This document shows, piece after piece, positions 57,586 to 64,000 of a DNA stretch of 64,000 nucleotides. A program made the position numbers and the translations under genes. Location: the NCBI GenBank assembly GCA_014654415.1, contig JACWDC010000001.1, positions 62,001 to 126,000 of the forward strand, given 5' to 3'. The DNA comes from Pelagibacterales bacterium SAG-MED05 (GTDB lineage: Bacteria; Pseudomonadota; Alphaproteobacteria; Pelagibacterales; Pelagibacteraceae). The notes under the pieces are model-generated. The model ran no database searches and was not told the DNA's origin. It saw only the letters and a program-made list of their open reading frames with translations. The stretch's first letter is position 1, and each line of letters starts with the position of its first letter.

Positions 57586-59135
57586 CAGTTTTTATTTTTT
57601 AAAATTAAAAAGATAAATAGATATGTAAATAAAAGAACAAAAAATATCAAATCATTTTTGTTTTTAAAATTATTGTTAATTAATGGTACATCTAATTCTA
57701 TATTCCCAGTCTCATTTGCTTCTAATCGTTTAATTATTTTACCATTATTACTAATAAAAGCACTAATACCTTTATTTGCTGATCTAGCCAAATAAGTATT
57801 ATTTTCTATAGATCTGAAAATCGCTTTAGTAAAGTGTTGGTTCGGCCCTATAGAATTACCAAACCATGCATCTTCAGAAATATTTACAATCATATTAGTT
57901 TTTTTATCAGAAAATTGTGTGAGATTTGGAAAAATTATTTCATAACATATCAAAGGAAGAATATTTAAGTCATCTAATATAAAATTTTTTTGTTCACTTC
58001 CTTTTGAAAAAGAACCATATCCTTGAGTGACTTTTTTTAATCCAAATTTCTCAAAGAAATCATGAAAAGGGATGAACTCACCAAAAGGAACAAGTTTTTT
58101 CTTATCATATTTATAAAGTACCTCTAGATTATTATTGGACGCTATAAGGCTATTATAAAATTGATTTGAGTAATTGTCTTGGGTGTTTATTCCAAAAATT
58201 AACAAATGTTTTTTAGAAAAACTTTTATTAAAAATATTTGAAAATTTTTTTAAATCTTCAAAATTAATTCCTGCAAATATTCCTTCTGGCCATATAAAGA
58301 TAGTTTCTTTATTTGGATCAGGATCGCTATATCTTACAATTTTTTTAATTGTTTCCTTTATTTCTTTATCGCTATGAATATATCTCATATCAAAATTAGG
58401 AGATATTACTTTTACATTTGCAGTTTTTTCAAAACCTCTTGCAATTTTTTGATCGTTATTAATCTTGTAAGATCCATAAATATAAAATGAAAAAAATATT
58501 AATAAAAAAAACGAAAAAATAAAGTATTTATACTTATTGTTAAAAAATAATATTACTGGAGAACAAAAAAAAACTATTGAAATTGAATTAAAAGCATAAA
58601 GTCCCAAGGGATTTAAAACCTGAATTATTTCAACTATCCATGACCACGAGTAAGACCACAAATTCCATGGGAATCCTGATAAAATATTTCCCCTTAAATA
58701 ATCTATAAAAGAAAAAACTAAACAAAACAAAAAAAAAGAAGAATAATTATTTTTGATAAAAGGTCCTGAAAATAATGACGCAAAACCAAAAAAAAGTCCA
58801 AGGGATAGAGGAATCAATATTATAGAAAATGGTATTAACATCTTTAAATTTTCATCAAAAGTGAGTGAGTAGGAAATCCAATATGTTCCAGAAAGAAAGA
58901 AGCCTATACCGAAAAAATATCCAACAAAAAAAAGATTTTTTAAATAAGGTTTTTTCCGATATTTGTTTTTTGAACGCTTATTAATATTGGTTAATATTAA
59001 AAAAAAAATTGGAATTATTAAAAAGTTGATTAATGTAATATTAAAAGGTTGAAAAGATAAAACAGATAATAATCCTAGAAAAAAAGGTATTATAAAAACT
59101 AATATTGTTCTACTATTAAGAATTAGATTGAGCAT
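57585..59135 (-). CDS. lnt: apolipoprotein N-acyltransferase
   Basis: A 516-residue membrane enzyme: six to seven N-terminal helices (about 1-225), a periplasmic nitrilase-like domain (240-490) and a final membrane helix. The catalytic triad is Glu284 (WPEGIFAG), Lys347 ([10 protein letters not shown]) and Cys397 (LICYEIIFP). It adds the third acyl chain to lipoproteins such as the two lipoproteins encoded in this window. The start overlaps the ybeY stop region by 20 bp. The hemolysin-like corC/tlyC gene commonly between ybeY and lnt is missing. Confidence 0.94.
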   Translation of the reverse strand: MLNLILNSRTILVFIIPFFLGLLSVLSFQPFNITLINFLIIPIFFLILTNINKRSKNKYRKKPYLKNLFFVGYFFGIGFFLSGTYWISYSLTFDENLKMLIPFSIILIPLSLGLFFGFASLFSGPFIKNNYSSFFLFCLVFSFIDYLRGNILSGFPWNLWSYSWSWIVEIIQVLNPLGLYAFNSISIVFFCSPVILFFNNKYKYFIFSFFLLIFFSFYIYGSYKINNDQKIARGFEKTANVKVISPNFDMRYIHSDKEIKETIKKIVRYSDPDPNKETIFIWPEGIFAGINFEDLKKFSNIFNKSFSKKHLLIFGINTQDNYSNQFYNSLIASNNNLEVLYKYDKKKLVPFGEFIPFHDFFEKFGLKKVTQGYGSFSKGSEQKNFILDDLNILPLICYEIIFPNLTQFSDKKTNMIVNISEDAWFGNSIGPNQHFTKAIFRSIENNTYLARSANKGISAFISNNGKIIKRLEANETGNIELDVPLINNNFKNKNDLIFFVLLFTYLFIFLILKNKN

Positions 59136-59601
59136 TTTTTTTAATTAAATAGAAAAATTTATTTTCTAGTTTTTGCATTTTAAAATTTTGTGTATTTGAT
59201 TTATGATCGTATCCTAATAAATGTAATAAACCATGTATCCAAAGTTTATTTAATTCTTCTTTGAATTTAACCTTTTGATCTTTATTCCGTACCTGGCTTA
59301 AATTTATAATAATATCCCCTAAATAAACCTCTTTTTCTTTTCGTATTTTATTATTCAGCTGATTTTTTTCATAAAAGGGAAATGATAATACGTCAGTAGA
59401 TTTATTTTTTTTTCTAAATTTCTTATTTAAATTCTTTATCTCTTTATCTCCAGATAGAAGCAAGGAACATATCAAAGTATTTTTTTTATACAGTTTGTTT
59501 TTTTTGTTAAGTAATTTTACTTTTCTATCAATAAAACTATTTGGATCTTTAAGATATTTTTTCCAACTAATGTTGTTTAAAATTACATTAATTTTTATCA
59601 T
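59116..59601 (-). CDS. ybeY: endoribonuclease YbeY
   Basis: A 161-residue zinc protein with the H-x3-H-x5-H site: His123, His127 and His133 in HGLLHLLGYDH. The upstream KSTDVLSFPF is also standard. YbeY takes part in 16S rRNA 3'-end maturation and ribosome quality control. The start overlaps the phoH stop region by 14 bp, and the end overlaps lnt by 20 bp. Such overlaps imply translational coupling in the miaB-phoH-ybeY-lnt run. Confidence 0.94.
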   Translation of the reverse strand: MIKINVILNNISWKKYLKDPNSFIDRKVKLLNKKNKLYKKNTLICSLLLSGDKEIKNLNKKFRKKNKSTDVLSFPFYEKNQLNNKIRKEKEVYLGDIIINLSQVRNKDQKVKFKEELNKLWIHGLLHLLGYDHKSNTQNFKMQKLENKFFYLIKKNAQSNS

Positions 59602-60592
59602 CAGTGCTTTTCTTTTGATAAGCCCGAATAATTTTTGAGACTAACGGATGTCTTACAACGTCAGTATGATCAAATTCTATAATTTTAATCTCTTTTAACT
59701 CTTTTAGAATGTCTTTTGATTTTATAAGACCAGATTGTGCTTTGTTAACTAAATCTATTTGAGACGGATCTCCATTAACAACTAGTTTAGAATTTTCCCC
59801 AATTCTAGTTAGAAACATTTTAATTTGAGTTTCTGTTGCATTTTGAGCTTCATCTAATATTGCAAAACAATTTTTCAAAGTTCTTCCTCTCATAAATGCA
59901 AGAGGAGCAATTTCAATTTCTCCAGTTTCAATTCTCTTGTCTATTTTATTTGCCCCAAATAATTCGTACAATGCATCATAAAGTGGCCTAAGATATGGAT
60001 CAACTTTCTCTTTCATATCTCCTGGTAAAAAACCTAATTTTTCTCCCGCTTCAACAGCGGGTCTTGATAAAATTACTCTCTCAATCTTTTTTTCCATTAA
60101 TAAAGTGACCGCAACAGAAACTGCTAAAAAACTTTTTCCTGTTCCAGCAGGTCCAAGTGACATCACAATATCATTTTCTTTAAGGGCTTTTATATAATCA
60201 GACTGATTTTCAGATCTTGCTATAACTGATTTTCGTGGAGTTTTAATTAATTGTTTAAATGTCTTTACATTTGACTCTTCAGGTTTCATATCTTTTTTAA
60301 CTGATAACATTATATCGCTTTTTTCAATAAAATTAGTCAAAAGATATTTGCTGATTAAAAATTTAATTGCCTCAGAAAAATCTTTTAAATTAGCCTTTTT
60401 TCCTTTGCAAGTAATGGAGTTTCCTCTAAAAAAAATAACCGTATCAGTTAGTTTTTCTAATTCTTTTAAATTCTGGTCAAACTGGCCAACAATCGACATA
60501 AGCATTGTATTGTTCGTTACCTGAATATTAATTGTTTCTGAGTCTATTTTTCTTATAATTAAGTTTTGATCTAATTTACTTATTTCTGACAT
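59588..60592 (-). CDS. PhoH-family ATPase PhoL (YbeZ)
   Basis: A 334-residue protein. An N-terminal KH-like region (about 20-95) precedes a P-loop ATPase with Walker A GPAGTGKS (147-154), VEAGEKLGFLPGDMKEK, FAILDEAQNATETQIKMFLTR (Walker B and sensor) and VNGDPSQIDL. PhoL partners YbeY in RNA processing and often binds it. It starts 5 bp after the miaB stop and overlaps ybeY at the end, a pairing conserved in most bacteria. Confidence 0.93.
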   Translation of the reverse strand: MSEISKLDQNLIIRKIDSETINIQVTNNTMLMSIVGQFDQNLKELEKLTDTVIFFRGNSITCKGKKANLKDFSEAIKFLISKYLLTNFIEKSDIMLSVKKDMKPEESNVKTFKQLIKTPRKSVIARSENQSDYIKALKENDIVMSLGPAGTGKSFLAVSVAVTLLMEKKIERVILSRPAVEAGEKLGFLPGDMKEKVDPYLRPLYDALYELFGANKIDKRIETGEIEIAPLAFMRGRTLKNCFAILDEAQNATETQIKMFLTRIGENSKLVVNGDPSQIDLVNKAQSGLIKSKDILKELKEIKIIEFDHTDVVRHPLVSKIIRAYQKKSTDDKN

Positions 60593-60597
60593 AAATT

Positions 60598-61932
60598 TTA
60601 TGCTGCGTATTCGTTTGGTTTAGATTCTAAAATAACTTTGCCAAATAAAGTATTTTGATTGCAGCTGTCAATTTTTACGTTTCTAATTTTACCAGCCAAA
60701 TTTTCATTGCTATTAACAATAACTGAATTGAAATATTCATCTCTACCAAAATATTTATCTGTGCTTCTAGCGTTATTTTCAAATAATACATTAGTGATTG
60801 AATTGACAAGTTTATTTCTATATTTTTTTTTTATTTCGTCAGCAACTCTTTGAAAAATAGTCAATCTTTCTTTTGCAATTTTTTCGTCTATCTTTTTTAA
60901 ATTTGCAGCTGGTGTTCCAGGTCTTGCACTAAATATAAATGAATAGGAATTAATAAAATCTACTTGTTTCATTAATGATACAGTTTTTTCAAAATCATCA
61001 TTAGTTTCACCAGGATAAGCAATAATAAAATCACTAGAAAATTTTATAGACGATTTCTTTTCCTTAAGTTTATCAATGATTTCTAAATATTCCTCTATTG
61101 TGTGATTTCTATTCATATTGTGTAAAATTTTTGTTGATCCGCTCTGAACAGGTAAATGTAAAAGTGGCATCAATTTCTTACACTCACCGTGTGCTTCTAT
61201 TAAATCATCCGTAAAATCTTTTGGATGAGAAGTGGTATATCTTATTCGTTCTAAATTTTTAATTTCGCTAAGTGAATATAGTAAATCTGAAAGTCTTTTA
61301 TTTTTAAAGTTATAAGCGTTTACATTTTGTCCTAACAAAATAATTTCTTGTGATCCATTATCAACAAGTTGTTTTGCTTCAGATATAATCTCTGGATAGG
61401 ATCTAGAATATTCTGGTCCTCTAGTATAGGGAACAACACAAAATTTACAAAATTTATCACATCCTTCTTGAATTGTTAAAAAAGATGAAATTTTACTATT
61501 AGAATTTTTAACTAAATTAAGCTGGTCAAATTTTTCTATAACTTCAAATTCAGTTGAATTAATTTTAGTATTTTTGTTTTCTATATCTAGAATTATTTTA
61601 TTTATTTGATGATAAGATTGTGGACCGACTACTGCATCAATGTATTTTTCTTTTTTTAACAATACTTCGCCTTCTGCTTGGGCTACACAACCAACAATTA
61701 GTACAATTGGTTTTTTCTTATATCTAAACTCTTTCTTGACTCTGCCTACTTCATGATAAACTTTATCTGTGGCTTTTTCTCTTATATGACAAGTATTAAG
61801 TACATAACAATCTGAATCTTTAATATTTATAGTCAAAGTATAATTAATCTTTTTTGTTAAATCTAAAATACGATTACTATCGTATTCATTCATTTGACAT
61901 CCTAATGTTTTGATAAATATTTTTTTTGACAA
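60598..61932 (-). CDS. miaB: tRNA-2-methylthio-N6-isopentenyladenosine synthase MiaB
   Basis: A 444-residue methylthiotransferase with two iron-sulfur clusters. The N-terminal UPF0004 domain cysteines are Cys12, Cys48 and Cys82. The radical-SAM cysteines are Cys158, Cys162 and Cys165 (GCDKFCKFCVVPYTRG). A C-terminal TRAM domain (about 380-440) binds tRNA. It adds the methylthio group to i6A37 of tRNAs reading UNN codons. It starts 1 bp after the fur stop, so iron-dependent regulation might be shared. It uses SAM from the metK product. Confidence 0.96.
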   Translation of the reverse strand: MSKKIFIKTLGCQMNEYDSNRILDLTKKINYTLTINIKDSDCYVLNTCHIREKATDKVYHEVGRVKKEFRYKKKPIVLIVGCVAQAEGEVLLKKEKYIDAVVGPQSYHQINKIILDIENKNTKINSTEFEVIEKFDQLNLVKNSNSKISSFLTIQEGCDKFCKFCVVPYTRGPEYSRSYPEIISEAKQLVDNGSQEIILLGQNVNAYNFKNKRLSDLLYSLSEIKNLERIRYTTSHPKDFTDDLIEAHGECKKLMPLLHLPVQSGSTKILHNMNRNHTIEEYLEIIDKLKEKKSSIKFSSDFIIAYPGETNDDFEKTVSLMKQVDFINSYSFIFSARPGTPAANLKKIDEKIAKERLTIFQRVADEIKKKYRNKLVNSITNVLFENNARSTDKYFGRDEYFNSVIVNSNENLAGKIRNVKIDSCNQNTLFGKVILESKPNEYAA

Positions 61933-61933
61933 T

Positions 61934-62359
61934 TTATTTTTTAATTTTTGAACCGTACAATTCTAATTTATGATCTACAAGTTTATAACCAAGTTTTTTT
62001 GCCACTTCAGTTTGTAATTTTTCTATATCTTTATCTACAAATTCTACTACCTCACCACTATTAATATCAATTAAATGGTCATGATGTTCCTCGGGGGCCT
62101 GTTCGTATCTTGCTTTCCCACTTTTAAAATCATGTTTCTCAACAATACCAAACTCTTCAAATAATTTTACCGTTCTATAAACTGTTGCAATACTAATCTT
62201 ATTATCTACCTCACTAACCCTTTTGTGTAATTCATCTACATCAGGATGGTCTTTTGCACCATATTTTTCTTTAGAGTCAGACATAACTTGGGCTATAATT
62301 TTTCTCTGGTCAGTAAGCCTAACGCCTTTTGATTTACATTTTTCTTCTATAGAATTCAT
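61934..62359 (-). CDS. fur: ferric uptake regulator family protein (Fur/Mur)
   Basis: A 141-residue regulator with the winged helix KGVRLTDQRKIIAQVM and ISIATVYRTVKLFEEFGIVEKHDF. The metal sites are represented by EQAPEEHHDHLIDI, a VEFVDKDIEKLQ segment and the C-terminal LYGSKIKK. It lacks the CxxC zinc motifs of enterobacterial Fur, as many alphaproteobacterial Fur/Mur proteins do, so manganese or iron sensing cannot be decided. It begins 12 bp after tsaB ends and is immediately followed by miaB. Confidence 0.9.
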   Translation of the reverse strand: MNSIEEKCKSKGVRLTDQRKIIAQVMSDSKEKYGAKDHPDVDELHKRVSEVDNKISIATVYRTVKLFEEFGIVEKHDFKSGKARYEQAPEEHHDHLIDINSGEVVEFVDKDIEKLQTEVAKKLGYKLVDHKLELYGSKIKK

Positions 62360-62371
62360 ATTTTTATTAAT

Positions 62372-62755
62372 CTAACTTAAATATAATGGTTTTATCAATT
62401 TTTTTTCTATTAAATTTTTATTTATTAAAACTTCAATATTTTCAAGGTTAAATTGAGGTAAATCCGAATTTTTAAATCCAAATAGCTTTACACTATTTGA
62501 TATTTTAATTCCTTTTGCAATTGATAAGGCTGCTCTAATTGTTGAAAAACTGCCTGGACCATTATTAATAAGAATTGAAAAATTTTCATTAATATTTGCT
62601 TTGTGCTTATTCGTTAAATTTAATATGGTTGAAACTAGTATTTCATTATTTTTAATTTTAGTTTGAAAATGATGAATAAAAAAATTATTATTTATTTTTA
62701 AACCAACTTTGTCATTTTTGCCAGTGCAATTTATTATTAAAAAATCTTTAATCAT
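62372..62755 (-). CDS. tsaB: TsaB-like t6A biosynthesis protein, strongly shortened
   Basis: A 127-residue protein that keeps the N-terminal ASKHA-type half of TsaB (YeaZ): INNGPGSFSTIRAALSIAKGI (around residues 66-87) matches the conserved N-x-GPGSFTG-IR motif. It ends in PLYLS, similar to the PxYLR tail of full-length TsaB. Usual length is about 200-230 residues, so most of the second domain is missing. The fur gene begins 12 bp downstream, so no frame-shifted remainder exists. TsaB scaffolds TsaD and TsaE in t6A formation. The start codon region overlaps the divergent deacetylase gene by 47 bp. Confidence 0.75.
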   Translation of the reverse strand: MIKDFLIINCTGKNDKVGLKINNNFFIHHFQTKIKNNEILVSTILNLTNKHKANINENFSILINNGPGSFSTIRAALSIAKGIKISNSVKLFGFKNSDLPQFNLENIEVLINKNLIEKKLIKPLYLS

Positions 62756-63779
62756 CTTTATATATATAATTTTTTTATTTCCTCAAAACAAATCATATTC
62801 AACTTTATCCGCAAAAACTTTTAATGATTATGGTTTAATATCAATAATGTATCATAGATTTAATGAAAGCAAATATCCGTCCACAAATATACAATTAGAA
62901 GTATTTAAAGAACAGCTCAAAATAATTGAAAATGAAAACATCCAATTTGTTAACCCAAAAAATTTTAAGGAAAACCTTTATCAAAATAAAAATAAAAGAA
63001 AAATATTACTAACAATAGATGATGGCCTATTATCATTTTATGAAAATGCTTGGCCAATTTTAAAAAAAAAAAAAATACCTTTTATTTTGTTCGTAAATAC
63101 CAGAGAAGTTGGTTCTTTCAATTATATGAATTGGGATCAAATTCTTGAATTACATAAAACTGATCATGTGGAAATTGGAAATCATAGTCACTCACATGAG
63201 TACCTCGTTGATGAAAGTCCAGAAATAATTAAAAATGATATTTTAAAATCAATTGACATTTTTAATGAAAAGCTTGGAAGAAATTCAAATTTCTTTTCCT
63301 ATCCATTTGGTGAATTTAGTTTAGCGTTCAAAAAAATAATTAAAGAACTTGGCTTTGATTATGCATTTGGTCAACACTCAGGTGTAATTGATGAAACAAA
63401 AGATTTATGGGAGCTACCAAGATTTCCAATAAATGAAAAATACGGCGAGTTGAATAGATTTAAAACTTTAATGAGAACACTGCCGTTCAAATATAAGAAG
63501 ATTACACCTGAAGATAAATATTTATTACAATCTAACAATCCACCAGATGTTAAAATTTTTTTTAAAGAAAATATAAGTAACCTAGAACAAATTACATGTT
63601 TTTCAAATGAAGGCAACAAATGGAGAAATTCCAACATCTCTTTTATTGAAAAAAATGCTTTAGAAATAAAAATTAAAGAAAAATTTGTTGGTGAGCGAGG
63701 TAGGATAAATTGTTCTTTAAGAGAGATAGATGGTTTTTGGAGATGGCTTGGGGTTCAATTTGTTATTGCTGAAAAATAA
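62709..63779 (+). CDS. secreted polysaccharide deacetylase (NodB-type)
   Basis: A 356-residue protein with an N-terminal hydrophobic export signal (about 11-30). A NodB domain follows with LLTIDDGLLSF (catalytic and metal aspartates), the metal histidines in GNHSHSHEYL and the SYPFGEFS motif. Residues past about 230 form a separate, unrecognised domain. Exported NodB enzymes remove acetyl groups from peptidoglycan or poly-N-acetylhexosamines. The chosen ATG lies 47 bp inside the divergent tsaB gene. The alternative in-frame starts TTG (62718) and GTG (62724) would still overlap. It ends 3 bp before a convergent Bax-like gene. Confidence 0.82.
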   Translation: MSFLPVQFIIKKSLIIFIYIIFLFPQNKSYSTLSAKTFNDYGLISIMYHRFNESKYPSTNIQLEVFKEQLKIIENENIQFVNPKNFKENLYQNKNKRKILLTIDDGLLSFYENAWPILKKKKIPFILFVNTREVGSFNYMNWDQILELHKTDHVEIGNHSHSHEYLVDESPEIIKNDILKSIDIFNEKLGRNSNFFSYPFGEFSLAFKKIIKELGFDYAFGQHSGVIDETKDLWELPRFPINEKYGELNRFKTLMRTLPFKYKKITPEDKYLLQSNNPPDVKIFFKENISNLEQITCFSNEGNKWRNSNISFIEKNALEIKIKEKFVGERGRINCSLREIDGFWRWLGVQFVIAEK

Positions 63780-63782
63780 TTT

Positions 63783-64000
63783 TTATAAATTCAATTCTTG
63801 CCTTTGAACTGAATGTTCTAATCTTACTGGTTCAAAGTCCATTAATCTATTTTGAACAATAATTTGTGCTAAAATCTTAATATACTCGCTTCCAGCTTGA
63901 GCATAATTTCCCAGCGTTTTTGCTAGGTCTAAACCATTAATTTTTTTATTTTTATCTCGTAAATTTTTTCTTTTTTCTCTAAATTTTGCGTAACCTTTAT
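63783..64000 (-). CDS. Bax-like glucosaminidase, C-terminal fragment (cut by window edge)
   Basis: The last 72 codons of a minus-strand gene enter from the right edge and stop at the complement of 63783-63785. The fragment begins KGYAKFREKRKNLRDKNKKI and continues GLDLAKTLGNYAQAG, then IKILAQIIVQNRL. This matches my knowledge of the end of the E. coli Bax/FlgJ-type glucosaminidase domain (GYAxF, then xLxxYSxxGxxYxxxLxxxIxxN). Such proteins cleave peptidoglycan sugars. The catalytic part lies outside the window, so the call rests on a short, family-typical C-terminus. Confidence 0.6.
   Translation of the reverse strand, partial: KGYAKFREKRKNLRDKNKKINGLDLAKTLGNYAQAGSEYIKILAQIIVQNRLMDFEPVRLEHSVQRQELNL

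Noticed and set aside
62372-62755. tsaB as a frameshifted pseudogene
   Set aside because: Only 12 bp separate its stop from fur, and the frame ends in a family-like PLYLS tail, so a compact gene is more likely than a broken one.

Overview
The window looks like a piece of chromosome from a streamlined alphaproteobacterium of the SAR11/Pelagibacterales type. Base composition is very AT-rich (estimated by eye at about 30% GC), Lys/Asn/Ile codons are AAA/AAT/ATT-heavy, genes abut or overlap, and no gap between genes exceeds about 225 bp. Family content is alphaproteobacterial: ChvG/ChvI, RegB/RegA, an Irr-type Fur regulator beside fabA-fabB-fabI, and rpsT-dnaA-dnaN-gyrB. I saw no rRNA, tRNA, CRISPR, prophage or insertion sequence. 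No stretch over 300 bases lacks a gene.

Layout. 1-8.7 kb: cyclopropane-fatty-acid synthase (cut by the left edge), a DapA-superfamily lyase, a family 9 glycosyltransferase, a membrane J-domain protein, oligopeptidase B, a small lipoprotein, a purine permease facing a phosphoribosyltransferase across a shared bidirectional terminator, an AlkA-like glycosylase and a drug/metabolite transporter. 8.7-16.2 kb: MsrA, mercaptopyruvate sulfurtransferase, an RND efflux pair, a lytic-transglycosylase lipoprotein, a secreted nuclease, a VanZ-like protein and phosphoglycerate mutase. 16.2-24.7 kb (minus strand): TsaE-AmgK-MurU (cell-wall sugar recycling), AhcY, ChvI/ChvG and DNA polymerase I. 24.7-31.4 kb: an orphan ABC ATPase, BioY, and a three-gene polyamine operon (PLP decarboxylase, deoxyhypusine-synthase-like SpeY, agmatinase-family SpeB) nested between regB and regA. 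31.4-36.6 kb: gyrB, dnaN, dnaA and rpsT, without recF. 36.6-41.8 kb: ubiE-ubiB-coaBC-dut, a MoeB/ThiF protein and an SH3-domain protein. 41.8-45 kb: irr, katG and two small membrane proteins. 45-47.5 kb: fabA-fabB-fabI. 47.6-49.9 kb: a small accessory patch (two GNAT-like proteins and a DUF2334 deacetylase). 49.9-62.8 kb: a near-continuous minus-strand run tsaB-fur-miaB-phoH-ybeY-lnt-metK-nusA-infB-rbfA-rpsO-pnp, from which several usual alphaproteobacterial members are missing. The right end holds a secreted polysaccharide deacetylase and the C-terminus of a Bax-like glucosaminidase.

The most interesting points are: (1) the decarboxylase-SpeY-SpeB operon, which fits a SAM-independent homospermidine route, with a 13-bp perfect hairpin in its leader that can pair alternatively with a downstream copy of one arm; (2) a katG promoter whose -10 and spacer are covered by a 23-bp inverted repeat resembling an Irr/ICE operator, just downstream of irr; (3) reduced core proteins (GyrB without the Gram-negative insert, a 127-residue TsaB) and an eroded translation superoperon with a 29-nt rbfA/rpsO overlap; (4) AmgK-MurU peptidoglycan recycling in a minimal genome. 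Most starts are chosen by homology and spacing, because Shine-Dalgarno signals are weak throughout.
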